DNA of 64,000 nucleotides, taken from positions 1 to 64,000 of the forward strand of contig JANWYD010000010.1 in the NCBI GenBank assembly GCA_025057155.1. The letters are read 5' to 3'. Under the pieces are notes generated by a model. It ran no database searches. It was not told the origin of the DNA and was given only the letters and a program-made list of their open reading frames with translations. A program made the translations under genes and the position numbers. Below, piece after piece: positions 1 through 8,025 of the stretch (the stretch's first letter is position 1; each line of letters begins with the position of its first letter). Origin of the DNA: Chloroflexaceae bacterium (GTDB taxonomy: Bacteria > Chloroflexota > Chloroflexia > Chloroflexales > Chloroflexaceae).

Positions 1-3
1 AAC

Positions 4-180
4 CTAGTCGCGGTGGAGCGCCTTGAGTTTCGCGGCGACCTCCTTCCGCGTTTCGCCATAGATGACCTTGCGCATGCGCTTACCGTTGATAAAGCCAAGG
101 TCAACAGAGGCGCACCACTTGCCGTCGCTCTCTCGCTGATAGATCGCCCCTTCCCCATTCCCTCTGCGTTTGCCGCTCAT
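4..180 (-). CDS. N-terminal arm of tyrosine integrase, interrupted by TAG
   Basis: The 58 residues from the ATG at 180 read like the N-terminal arm-binding domain of phage-type tyrosine integrases: a basic MSGKRRGNGEGAIYQ start, then strands around KWCASVDLGFINGKR and a helix with ETRKEVAAKLKAL. The start has a strong GGAGGAG ribosome site. The frame stops at a TAG (positions 4-6) where integrases of this type usually continue, often with Gln after 'LLRD'. The core and catalytic domain would lie left of the window. Either the gene is truncated or the TAG is read through; the same question applies to the neighbouring genes. It is transcribed with the excisionase gene behind it. Confidence 0.6.
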   Translation of the reverse strand: MSGKRRGNGEGAIYQRESDGKWCASVDLGFINGKRMRKVIYGETRKEVAAKLKALHRD

Positions 181-282
181 AGCAATCTCCTCCAGCGTGA
201 TTTCACCTGTTAAAGTGTAGTACAAGTGTGCGTATAATCAAGCGTGCATCCAGAAACCGCAGCGCCTAGCTTGTGCAGCACA

Positions 283-495
283 TCAAAGGTCGATTTTGGT
301 CTGCCGCTCGACCCACGCGCGCAGCGCGGCGACCGGAATGCGCCGGGCGGCGCCGCGCCGGACCGACGGCAGTTCGCCGGAGTCAAGCATCTCGTAGATC
401 GTCGAACGGCTCAGGCTCAGGATGCGGGCGGCTTCTTCGACCCGCACCAGCAGCGGCTCGATGGGCGGTTGCTCCTGCAGTTTCTCGGCGGTCAT
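283..495 (-). CDS. Excisionase-family MerR-like DNA-binding protein
   Basis: This small protein (70 aa from the ATG at 495, after an AAAGGAG site) has the helix-turn-helix of the excisionase/MerR-like family: VRVEEAARILSLSRSTIYEM followed by the wing 'SGELPSVRRGAARRIPVAALRAWV'. Such proteins bend DNA at attachment sites and direct excision, or act as small regulators. It lies just upstream of the integrase arm on the same strand, the usual xis-int order, and immediately beside the repeat cluster at 515-769, a plausible binding region. It ends with TGA. Confidence 0.75.
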   Translation of the reverse strand: MTAEKLQEQPPIEPLLVRVEEAARILSLSRSTIYEMLDSGELPSVRRGAARRIPVAALRAWVERQTKIDL

Positions 496-514
496 ACCGG
501 CTCCTTTCTCGAAA

Positions 515-769
515 GGTCTCAACACTCAACGGGTCCTCAGCAAGGTCTCAACGCCGTTCATGGCGTTCTCAAGCGATAGCTGGATTGTGTTGAGACCTTT
601 GACCTCGATCCTGGTAGGACTCACGCGCGCGCACGCGCGCACGCGCGCATGAGTCGCAGGCCATCCGAAGGTCTCAGCGCTCAACGCACGGTCTCTGCGG
701 CGTCGGGACGCGCCACGCGCCGTTGAGACCCGGTTGAGACCCCGCTGAGACCCTAGCGAAGGTCTCAAC
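515..769. repeat. Iteron-like cluster of GGTCTCAAC repeats
   Basis: At least nine copies of the 9-mer GGTCTCAAC or close variants lie in 255 bp. Forward copies start at 515, 544, 670, 690 and 761; inverted copies (GTTGAGACC type) start at 589, 722, 733 and 744. The last three are exactly 11 bp apart, one helical turn, typical of cooperative protein binding. Between the two groups, 622-648 is an almost pure alternating CG/CA tract. The position between excisionase and upstream genes of a mobile element suggests a replication/transfer origin or a control region. The binding protein is unknown. Confidence 0.65.
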
Positions 770-1139
770 ATTCCTCGTCCTCCTCCGCTCCAGCCAAGAC
801 TGAACGCGCGATGCAGATGGCAGCAGCCGTCGCGCGGTGCGGCGCGCCCATCATTTTGGAGGGCCGCCCATCCAGCGACCGGATCAGCCCAAGGCGCAGC
901 CAGGCGCGTCCGTAGATCTGCACAGCGCTCCGGCCGACCCGGCTCTCGAAGGGCGGCGTGCCGGTGGGCACGCGCCAGTACGGCTCGTCCGTCTTGCGGT
1001 AGGCGACGATCTCCCCGCGCAGACGCCGCAGCACCCAGCCGGGGGTGCTCTGCGCGTCCTCGTCGCATTGCGCCAGCAGCGTCCGCACGCGCTCAAACGC
1101 CTCCAGCGCCGGATCGGTTCGCTCCTGCCCGACGGTCAG
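765..1139 (-). CDS. Hypothetical protein of mobile element
   Basis: I do not recognise the family. The C-terminal part looks like a folded soluble protein (VLRRLRGEIVAYRKTDEPYW, then GRSAVQIYGRAWLRLGLI). The start is uncertain. The frame is open up to an ATG at 1307, but that region overlaps the preceding gene in another frame. I chose the CTG at 1139, whose CTGA overlaps the TGA stop of the upstream small membrane protein in the style of an ATGA junction. The stop (TGA, 765-767) lies inside the last GGTCTCAAC repeat, so the gene sits directly beside the repeat cluster. Confidence 0.4.
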   Translation of the reverse strand: MTVGQERTDPALEAFERVRTLLAQCDEDAQSTPGWVLRRLRGEIVAYRKTDEPYWRVPTGTPPFESRVGRSAVQIYGRAWLRLGLIRSLDGRPSKMMGAPHRATAAAICIARSVLAGAEEDEEC

Positions 1140-1339
1140 CAGGCCAGTCCACTGCGGAAGTAGCGCGTCCAGCGCTGGCGCAGGTGCCCCCAGCCGACGA
1201 GGAGCGGGAAGAAAACAAGCGCCAGCAGCGCGGGATCGAGTGCGCCGCTGCCCGCAAAGTCGCTCTAGGCATCTTGCCAGAGGAACCGTGTGCGCTCCGC
1301 CAGCCACCAGCAGAGGACGCTCAGCAGCAGCAGGCGCAC
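1136..1339 (-). CDS. Small membrane protein with one in-frame TAG
   Basis: From a GTG at 1339 the frame reads a hydrophobic start (VRLLLLSVLCWWLAERTRFL), a TAG at 1265-1267, then a second hydrophobic stretch (ALLALVFFPLLVGWGHLRQ) and a basic tail ending in TGA at 1136. With the TAG read as an amino acid this is a two-helix membrane protein of 67 residues; without it the second helix is lost. It follows the larger membrane protein after a 18-bp gap and overlaps the next gene by CTGA. No family recognised; the ribosome site is weak. Confidence 0.35.
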
Positions 1340-1357
1340 CAGCGGCGTCAGCGGCGA

Positions 1358-2251
1358 TCAGCGTTTACCCGCCCGCCGCACGCCCCAGACCGTCGCCGGA
1401 AGCGCCAGCAGTATCATGGCAGGATCGACGACGACCGGCACATCGCTCCAGAACCGCAGCCACGAATCCGTCTACAGCGCGCGGGTGCGATCGGCGATCA
1501 GCTAGAGGATCGCGCCGTTGAGCAGTTGGTTGGGCAGCGCAAAGATGCGGGGCCAGCGCAGACTCACCCGGCTCCAAGTCCAGAGCGACGCGGGCGCGAC
1601 GGCAATCACCACGAACGGCATCGTTGCCACGGCTGTTCCCGCCGTCCAGTGGTGCCAAGCATCGCGCCAGAACGGCTGATACTGGTAGGCAGTCAGGCTG
1701 AGCGCCCCGCCCAGCAACAGCAGATTGGCGGCGAAAAACGGCGTGGGCCAGCGCTTCTGCCCCTCGAACCAGAGCCAGACCAGCAGCGGCGCGGCGGCAA
1801 TCAGAACTCCCGGCGCGGGCAACAGCGGCAGCGGCTCAGTCCATTGCGCCCATAGCGGTATCCAGCCGGTCCAGACTCGCGTCATCACAAAGGCGAGGAT
1901 CAGCCCGAACCCCATCAGGTCGATCACGCGGAACACCCGCGGATAGCGGCGCATGCCCACGCTCATGATCAGCATCACCACCGGCGCCGTGCCAAGCACG
2001 AGGGCCAGATCGCCGATGAGCGGCAGGTCGCGGGTAAGCTCGCTCCAGACCGATTGCTAGGCGTCGCGGGTCAGGCGCGCAACCAGCCAGAGCGCGCTGC
2101 CGAAGAGCAACGCATTGAGCGGGAGAAAGAGAAGCGGCAGGCGACTCGTGAGCCGGAACCAGCCCCAGAAACCGGGAACCAGCAGCGCGCCGGAGAGCTG
2201 CACTGCCCCATCAGAGCCTGCGAGCGCCAGAGTGCCGGCAACGAGCGCCAT
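1358..2251 (-). CDS. Polytopic membrane protein with three in-frame TAG codons
   Basis: A single frame runs from the ATG at 2251 to TGA at 1358-1360 (297 codons), broken only by TAG at 2057, 1502 and 1472. Composition is consistent throughout: about six to seven hydrophobic helices (for example LLFLPLNALLFGSALWLVAR, APVVMLIMSVGMR, FAANLLLLGGALSLTAY) and a basic C-terminus (WGVRRAGKR). Hydrophobic periodicity continues across each TAG, and no TAA, TGA or frameshift occurs inside. Annotated conventionally it is a pseudogene or several fragments. I list it as one gene because the interruptions are all amber. Function unknown; it lies in a mobile element. Confidence 0.45.
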
Positions 2252-2293
2252 CCCGGTGACGCGCTTGAGGGCGAGACACAGCCGCGGCTTGCG

Positions 2294-2767
2294 CTACTCG
2301 CGTCCCGTCCATATCTTATAGCACAGAAGGAGGACTGATCCAATAAAAAGAACATACCCACCAACAGTAACATTACCAGTCAAACAGATAGCTAGGAAAA
2401 ACATGAAAACAACGACGTTTGCGATCGCGTCATCACTTCCCGATGCTCGATACCGCGGGGGTACGGGTACGTGGTTGCTATCAGTCGCGTCATCACTTCC
2501 CGATGCTCCGCATGCGCCAATACTGAAAGCCGTCGGCGAGTCTCGCCGGCGCCGGTAGAGCAGCTGGCCATCGACGCTATGAATGGGCGAGCCCCACAGA
2601 TCGCGGGCTTGTTCAGGACCAAAGAAGCCGTGTTTGATGTTTGGCTCGCCCCAGAAGTCGAGGTCTCTCTTGTGACCCATAAAGCCAAAGTAGGGCACAT
2701 ATCTGCCCTGCCAATCTCTGTAGTACAGCCTGCCGGATGCATCGATCAGGACATCATCATCAGCCAT
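2294..2767 (-). CDS. Hypothetical protein with C-terminal membrane helices
   Basis: The start is clear: ATG at 2767 after GGAGGT. The N-terminal half is an unrecognised soluble region rich in aromatic residues and short repeats (RLYYRDWQGRYVPYFGF, RDLDFWGEP, LWGSPIHSVDGQLLYRR). The C-terminal 50 residues form two membrane helices. Base composition is lower in GC than its neighbours, which suggests recent transfer. A 24-bp duplication inside the gene repeats the peptide ASGSDDA. It ends with TAG at 2294, and the frame beyond that TAG is the same one used by the downstream membrane protein. Confidence 0.55.
   Translation of the reverse strand: MADDDVLIDASGRLYYRDWQGRYVPYFGFMGHKRDLDFWGEPNIKHGFFGPEQARDLWGSPIHSVDGQLLYRRRRDSPTAFSIGACGASGSDDATDSNHVPVPPRYRASGSDDAIANVVVFMFFLAICLTGNVTVGGYVLFIGSVLLLCYKIWTGRE
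2425..2508. repeat. 24-bp direct repeat, 60 bp apart, inside a gene
   Basis: Positions 2425-2448 and 2485-2508 are identical. The 60-bp spacing equals 20 codons, so both copies encode ASGSDDA in the host frame. Confidence 0.8.
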
Positions 2768-2819
2768 CCTGCACCTCCGTGGAGAGATTTGGCCGCTCTG
2801 GGCCGATGTAGCGCCTGAG

Positions 2820-2930
2820 AACACGGATTTCCACAGATCGCGACGGTTTCGCACGGATCGAGGGCTATCCACCACCCGCCGATCCGTAGCAATCCGTCAC
2901 ATCTGTGCGAATCCGTGACCCCCTCATCAT
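2820..2930. repeat. Degenerate CGGAT/ATCCG-rich intergenic repeat
   Basis: The gap between the mobile element and the RCC1-lipase gene is made of imperfect, inverted copies of CACGGATTTCCACAGATC-like words (GGATT, GATCCGTAGCAATCCG). A related tract lies at 7555-7660 on the far side of the RCC1-lipase gene. I see no coding potential. Confidence 0.55.
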
Positions 2931-2948
2931 GCTCGCTTCAATGCCACG

Positions 2949-4211
2949 CTACCGCGCCGTCAGCGGCAGATAGATCGGCCACGCTAGCCGCCACGTCACC
3001 AACGACGACCGGTTGGCGACGTTGTCATCGGCGAAGGCGTAGACCACCGGCATCTGCGTCGCATCAACGACGAACGGCGCCGTGTAGAGCTGGAAGGCCA
3101 TCCCGTCGAGCGAGTAGAGCAGTTGCTTCACCCCAGCGCCGCTATCGGCTGCGGTGATCGTCACCATTTTGGCAGCGAGCGGACCCGCGGCGCTGATCGC
3201 CACCATGGGCGCATCGAGGTCATTGGTGGCGGCGCCGGTGACCTCGACTGTGGGCGGAACCCCGGTCTCGAACGTCCCATCGCTATCGGTGTCGGCGCGC
3301 AGCGGTTCGATGCCCTGCGGAGTGATGCGGAGCTGGAGTTGTGTGCCGGATGCGAAGTTAATGTCGAGATACCTAGTAGCTGCAGTCGTTGTATTGGCAT
3401 TCCCGCGACGATAATTGATAATCAACGGGTTCGTATCGATATTGATTGTAGCAGTATAGATTTGATCAGACGGAAGAATGAACAGGAATGATATCTCTAC
3501 TTGACGGTAGAGAGTCACCTCTGGCACGGGAAGGCTCAATGTGCCGCTCAGCGTATCAGTAGTGTTTCCATTGACATCGCTGATAGTCGCGCGATCCGTG
3601 CCAATAATCTCAAGATAGTTCGCGGGGAGACTTTCCGGAAGGTCTTGAACGCTGCTGGTGATAACCACAGACTGTTGTGGGGGTTGGAGCGAACAAGATC
3701 CGCTACCTTGCAAAGCAACAAGAATGCACCTCTGTACCGCGGGGTTAGCCGTCATCCCCATATGCTCAGCATCACCATCACCAGCTTGTTCACGGACGAT
3801 CCAGAGCGTGGCCGTGGGATGGGATCATTGAGATTAGAACGCGCTATACGCGTCGCACTGAGGGGAGGAACAGTATTGTCACCTCGAGTTGGAAGAGTCT
3901 CAAACTGCTGGATTATCTTGCATTCGCCGAGACCAGAGTTAAGGCATCTTTCAGTCGCGCGTACTTGGCCGATTGTATTATCGATTTCTTCGAGTCCGAT
4001 AATATGGAAGTAGCGGATCCCTTTCCCGCTCAGGCGCCAATCATCCTGATCGAGGGTATGGAAGGCTCGATTGATTGTTCTTGGATTATTGGGGTATCTT
4101 CTATTGACAAAGTTGACGAAATCTTCATACGAAACAAACGTGTCGTAGGCAGTACCATTACCATTGATGTTCCAGCCATTCTCAATAAACGGACGTCCGC
4201 CAAGGGTAAAA
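2949..4211 (-). pseudogene. Frameshifted C-terminal part of the RCC1-lipase protein
   Basis: This stretch carries the rest of the protein started at 7490, in two other frames. From about 4210 to 3825 one frame continues the lipase domain: TLGGRPFIENGWNINGNG, VNFVNRRYPNNPRTINRAF, then LPTRGDNTVPPLSA, the region expected to hold the acidic member of the triad. Near 3825 the frame changes again, to one reading ATLWIVREQAGDGDAEHMG. Its His fits the catalytic histidine region. That frame ends at 2949 with beta-rich modules and an IYLPLTAR tail. Restoring one base at each point (near 4207 and 3825) rejoins one protein of about 1,500 residues. Base composition here is lower in GC than the repeat region. 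Confidence 0.7.
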
Positions 4212-7200
4212 TTAATGTTCGCTGGGTAATAGCTGAGCGACTGCAGGCGATGCCTGTGCGATGCCTCTCAATGCCAACCGCTGTTTCCAAAGGGGGATAT
4301 CATCAAAGATATGACCAGTTTCAAGCGTATATATCGTCTTAGGCGCTCCAAGCCAAGGTGATCCAATCGAGACAAGCGTAGCGACTAGTGGATTGGGGAA
4401 TTGAGCGATATAGCGTCGAGCAATCAATCCTCCCATGCTGTGCGCCAGAATATCCACCTTTTCGGCGCCAGTCAGTTCTTTGATACATGTTATGAACTGA
4501 CTCAGGTTAGCTATATTAACATCATTATTCTGGCGCCAATCGTAGGCAAAGACGAATAGGGTGATATCGGTCTGGCGCTCTGACCTTGCTTGTTGACACC
4601 GCTCGAGCGGTGTACGGGTAAAGTCGGGCGGGTATTCCTTGTAGCCTGCGGTTTCGGTCAGGTAAGTATGCAGGCTCTGGTACGGGTTCATTGGACTGCC
4701 AGTCATGTATGTTGCAATTATGTCGGGTGCGTGGATATTCTCGATCAGGTTGCGCGTCGAAGAGGGGTCTCTAGGCATCTCCGCAACCCATAGTTCCCTT
4801 TGGGAGGTTGTGTGGTAAAGTCTACTTCCCATAATCCCCGGAATAAAGATCAGCGGACGCCAAGACACTCCCTCGCCCCGCACCACCACCTCGACCCAGA
4901 ACGGATCGCCGAACAGCCCATTCGGACCCCGCAGCCGATAGGTCGCGCGGTAGGTTCCCGGCGTGGCCGGCGCGGTGAACGTCGCCCCCACCTCGACGGT
5001 CGCGCCGGCCGCGCCAGAGATGGGGAAGGTTGCCGGGCCGTAGTCGCCGCTAATGCGCTCAGCCTGGTAGCCACTCCAACTAGTCGTGCCGCAGTTTTGC
5101 AGCCGCCAGCGCTTCGCGAAGACCTGCCCCGGATTGACCGCCGTGCCGTCGGGGTAGTTCACATCGGCGACAAAGCGGGCGCAGGGTGTGACGACGCCCC
5201 CGCCCGATCCCACCACTGTCACCGGCACGGAGCTGTAACCGGCAGAGCCGTCGCCAAGCTGTCCTTCCCAGTTGACGCCCCAGCAGCGTGCTGTCCCATC
5301 CCGCAGCAGCGCGCAGGTGTGATACTCACCTGCCGTAATTGCGGCCGCGTCGCTCAACCCACTGACCGTTACTGGCGTCCGATAATCGGTCGTCGTGCCG
5401 TCGCCGAGCTGGCCGTACCAGTTGGCGCCCCAGCAGCGCGCCGTGCCATCGGTCAATACCGCACAGGTGTGCCGGTTGCCCGCCGCGATAGCGATGGCCC
5501 CGCTCAACCCGCTGACCGCCACTGGCGTCTGTGGCAAGACCCACCTGTCGCCGCCATCGCCAAGCTGTCCTTCCCAGTTGGAGCCCCAGCAGCGCGCCGT
5601 GCCGTCGCGCAACAGCGCGCAGGTGTGGTATTCACCCGCCGTAATGGTGACCGCGCCACTCAACCCGCTCACCGCCACTGGTGTCGGGCGGCTGCCCGTC
5701 GTGCCGTTGCCGAGCTGGCCATAGTCGTTGGCGCCCCAGCAGCGCGCGGTGCCGTCGCCCAGCAGCGCGCAGGTGTGCCTCCGTCCTGCCGTAATGGCGA
5801 CCGCGCCGCTCAACCCGCTCACCGCCACCGGCGTCAGGCGATTGGTTGTCGTGCCGTCGCCAAGCTGTCCTTCCCAGTTGTAGCCCCAGCAGCGCGCCGT
5901 ACCGTCGGTCAACACCGCACAGGTGTGAGCGCCGCCCGCCGCGATAGCGACCGCGCCGCTCAACTCGCTCACCGCCACTGGCGTCAGGCGATAGTAGATC
6001 GTTGTGCCATCGCCGAGCTGGCCATAGTCGTTGGCACCCCAGCAGCGCGCTGTCCCATCCCGCAACAGCGCGCAGGTGTGATCCCAGCCAGCTGCGATGG
6101 CAACTGCACTGTTCAACCCGTTGACCGCCACTGGCATTGGGCGATCAGTCGTCGTAATGTCGCCGAGCTGGCCGGAGTCGTTGCGCCCCCAGCAGCGCGC
6201 CGTATCGTCGCGCAGCAGCGCGCAGGTGTGCCTCTCGCCCGCCACGATAGCGACGGCCCCGTTCAACCCGCTCACCGCCACTGGCGTCAGGCGTCTGTCC
6301 GACGCGCCGTTGCCGAGTTGACCAAAGGAGTTGTAGCCCCAGCAGCGCGCCGCGCCGTCGTTTAGCAGCGCGCAGGTGTGTTCCCCGCCCGCCGCGATGG
6401 CGACCGCGCCGCTCAACCCGCTGACCGCCACCGGCGTCAACCGGCCGCTCGTCGTGCCGTCACCGAGCTGGCCATACTCGTTGGCGCCCCAGCAGAGCGT
6501 TGTGCCGTCGCCCAACACCGCGCAGGTATGAATCGATCCTGCCGTGATGGCGACCGCGCCGCTCAGCCCGCTTACCGCCGCTGGCGTCGGGCGATAGTAG
6601 ATCGTCACGCCGTCGCCGAGCTGCCCAGATAAGTTGCTACCCCAGCAGCGCGCCGCGCCGTTGCGTAGCAGCGCGCAGGTGTGCGCGCCGCCCGCCGCGA
6701 GGGCGACCGTGCCGCTCAACCCGCTGACCGCCGCTGGCGTCAGGCGATTGGTTGCCGTGCCGTCGCCAAGCTGGCCGGAGTCGTTACGCCCCCAGCAGCG
6801 CGCCGTACCGTCGCCCAGCGGCGCACAGGTGTGAGAGCCGCCCGCTGTGATAGCGACCGCGCCGCTTAACCCGCTCACTGCCATCGGCGTCCAGCGGTCG
6901 GTCGTCGTGCCATCGCCGAGCTGGCCATAGTCGTTGTCGCCCCAGCAGCGCGCCGTGCCGTCGTTTAGCAGCGCGCAAGTGTGATTGTTACCTGCCGTGA
7001 TGGCGACTGCGCTGCTCAGCCCGCTCACTGCCACCGGCGTCAGGCGATTGGTTGTCGTACCATCGCCGAGCTGGCCGTAGTAGTTGGCGCCCCAGCAGCG
7101 GGCCGTGCCATCGCTTAGCAGCGCGCAGGTGTGCGCGTCGCCTGCTGCAATGGCGACCGCGCCGTTCACCCCGCTCACTGCCACCGGCGTCAGGCGATTG

Positions 7201-7490
7201 GTTGCCGTGCCGTCGCCGAGCTGATCAGCCCGGTTGGCGCCCCAGCAATAGACGAGACCCGCGTTCGTCAATCCACAGGTGTGATTTGCGCCCGCCTCGA
7301 TCTGCACGAAACTGATCGTCTGCGTCGTCACGATGTGCTGCAGCGCCGTCGCTGGCGGTTCATCGCTCTCCGTTGCCGCTGGCGCCGCTGCTGCCGTCGG
7401 CGCACCGGCGGGCAGCGGAGATGGCGTGGCGAATGCGGTGAGCACGAGCACGAGCAGTAGTATGGCAGCGCATACAGCGGAACGGCGCAT
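4212..7490 (-). CDS. Secreted protein: RCC1 repeats, NBR1-type Ig domain, LCAT-like lipase
   Basis: A signal peptide (ILLLVLVLTAFATP, residues 10-23) is followed by 14 RCC1-type repeats of about 50 residues (59-760; core HTCALLxDGTARCWGxNxxGQLGDGT), enough for two seven-bladed propellers. Next is an NBR1-type Ig-like domain (FVADVNYPDGTAVNPGQVF, about 765-870), then a lecithin:cholesterol-acyltransferase-like alpha/beta hydrolase beginning PLIFIPGIMGSRLY, with the nucleophile elbow AHSMGGL. Export and a role in ester hydrolysis at the cell surface are inferred. The frame stops at 4212 soon after the elbow; the rest of the hydrolase continues in other frames downstream. The start is supported by GAGGAGG before the ATG. 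Confidence 0.8.
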   Translation of the reverse strand: MRRSAVCAAILLLVLVLTAFATPSPLPAGAPTAAAAPAATESDEPPATALQHIVTTQTISFVQIEAGANHTCGLTNAGLVYCWGANRADQLGDGTATNRLTPVAVSGVNGAVAIAAGDAHTCALLSDGTARCWGANYYGQLGDGTTTNRLTPVAVSGLSSAVAITAGNNHTCALLNDGTARCWGDNDYGQLGDGTTTDRWTPMAVSGLSGAVAITAGGSHTCAPLGDGTARCWGRNDSGQLGDGTATNRLTPAAVSGLSGTVALAAGGAHTCALLRNGAARCWGSNLSGQLGDGVTIYYRPTPAAVSGLSGAVAITAGSIHTCAVLGDGTTLCWGANEYGQLGDGTTSGRLTPVAVSGLSGAVAIAAGGEHTCALLNDGAARCWGYNSFGQLGNGASDRRLTPVAVSGLNGAVAIVAGERHTCALLRDDTARCWGRNDSGQLGDITTTDRPMPVAVNGLNSAVAIAAGWDHTCALLRDGTARCWGANDYGQLGDGTTIYYRLTPVAVSELSGAVAIAAGGAHTCAVLTDGTARCWGYNWEGQLGDGTTTNRLTPVAVSGLSGAVAITAGRRHTCALLGDGTARCWGANDYGQLGNGTTGSRPTPVAVSGLSGAVTITAGEYHTCALLRDGTARCWGSNWEGQLGDGGDRWVLPQTPVAVSGLSGAIAIAAGNRHTCAVLTDGTARCWGANWYGQLGDGTTTDYRTPVTVSGLSDAAAITAGEYHTCALLRDGTARCWGVNWEGQLGDGSAGYSSVPVTVVGSGGGVVTPCARFVADVNYPDGTAVNPGQVFAKRWRLQNCGTTSWSGYQAERISGDYGPATFPISGAAGATVEVGATFTAPATPGTYRATYRLRGPNGLFGDPFWVEVVVRGEGVSWRPLIFIPGIMGSRLYHTTSQRELWVAEMPRDPSSTRNLIENIHAPDIIATYMTGSPMNPYQSLHTYLTETAGYKEYPPDFTRTPLERCQQARSERQTDITLFVFAYDWRQNNDVNIANLSQFITCIKELTGAEKVDILAHSMGGLIARRYIAQFPNPLVATLVSIGSPWLGAPKTIYTLETGHIFDDIPLWKQRLALRGIAQASPAVAQLLPSEH
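5215..7316 (-). repeat. Fourteen tandem ~150-bp RCC1-coding repeats
   Basis: Fourteen units of 147-156 bp, very similar at DNA level, encode the propeller blades. Units 5 and 9 carry a one-codon insertion (IYYR). The high identity suggests recent expansion or gene conversion, and makes this stretch prone to assembly error. Confidence 0.85.
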
Positions 7491-7758
7491 GGCGAACCTC
7501 CTCGGGAAGATCGTCGCTCATTTGCGGGTGGCGCGTGTGAACATCGTGATGCGAGCACGGATTGCCACGGATGCGACGGATCCCCACGGATCTGCCGGTG
7601 ATGGAAGGCGACCAATCCGCGACGATCCGTCTCGATCTGCCCGAATCCGTGGGCTTCCAGGCGCCCACAGACTGCCCGCCTCCCCCCTGCACCCGAACAC
7701 CGTGCTATACTATATGCTCAACACACATATGTGCCATTACTGGATTTCTTTCAAAGGC

Positions 7759-7808
7759 AGACGCAAAGGTTCAACGTCGCGCAATCCATACTTTTTACCT
7801 TTGCGTCT
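7759..7808. repeat. Palindromic GACGCAAAGG element
   Basis: AGACGCAAAGGT (7759-7770) and its exact reverse complement (7797-7808) enclose 26 bp. Related GACGCAAAG / CTTTGCGTC words occur at about 8937, 37225-37305 and 38525-38560, so this is a dispersed intergenic family. Confidence 0.6.
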
Positions 7809-7990
7809 GTGCGTCAACCTTTCTCATGCAACCCTTCAGGCGGCTGCACAGGCGTATGCAGATGCCGACCAGCTTCGCTCGTGCTGGAAGCAGTCATCTC
7901 TGCAGCGTCCTCCGACTCGTTGCAGCGGCAATCGGCGCTGTGATCATACCATCGAGACTTGTAGAGGAAATGACAAGGTTTTCACCTGTC

Positions 7991-8007
7991 GTTTCAGAAA
8001 TTGAAAC
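7991..8007. promoter_or_regulatory. Inverted repeat GTTTCA-N5-TGAAAC, candidate operator
   Basis: Perfect 6-bp arms 18 bp upstream of the XRE/MmyB regulator start, just ahead of its GAGGAGG site. The position suits autorepression by that regulator; inferred. Confidence 0.45.
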
Positions 8008-8025
8008 AGCGCGAGGAGGGGACGG

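Larger units (their letters stand above)
7491..8025. other. Intergenic region with dispersed repeats
   Basis: This 535-bp gap between divergent genes holds the CGGAT-rich tract (7555-7660), a palindromic GACGCAAAGG element (7759-7808), a CACATATGTG palindrome near 7725 and the inverted repeat at 7991-8007. TATACT near 7705 could be a -10 box, but I see no matching -35. I find no convincing gene. Confidence 0.5.

Noticed and set aside
515-769. GGTCTC cluster as a restriction-site array
   Set aside because: GGTCTC is a known restriction recognition word, but the conserved unit is the longer GGTCTCAAC with helical spacing, which fits protein binding better.
1358-1360. TGA here as another interruption of one long membrane protein
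   Set aside because: The sequence before it ends in a basic tail and a plausible GTG start with a hydrophobic N-terminus follows, so I treat it as a gene boundary. If wrong, the amber-only pattern is weakened.
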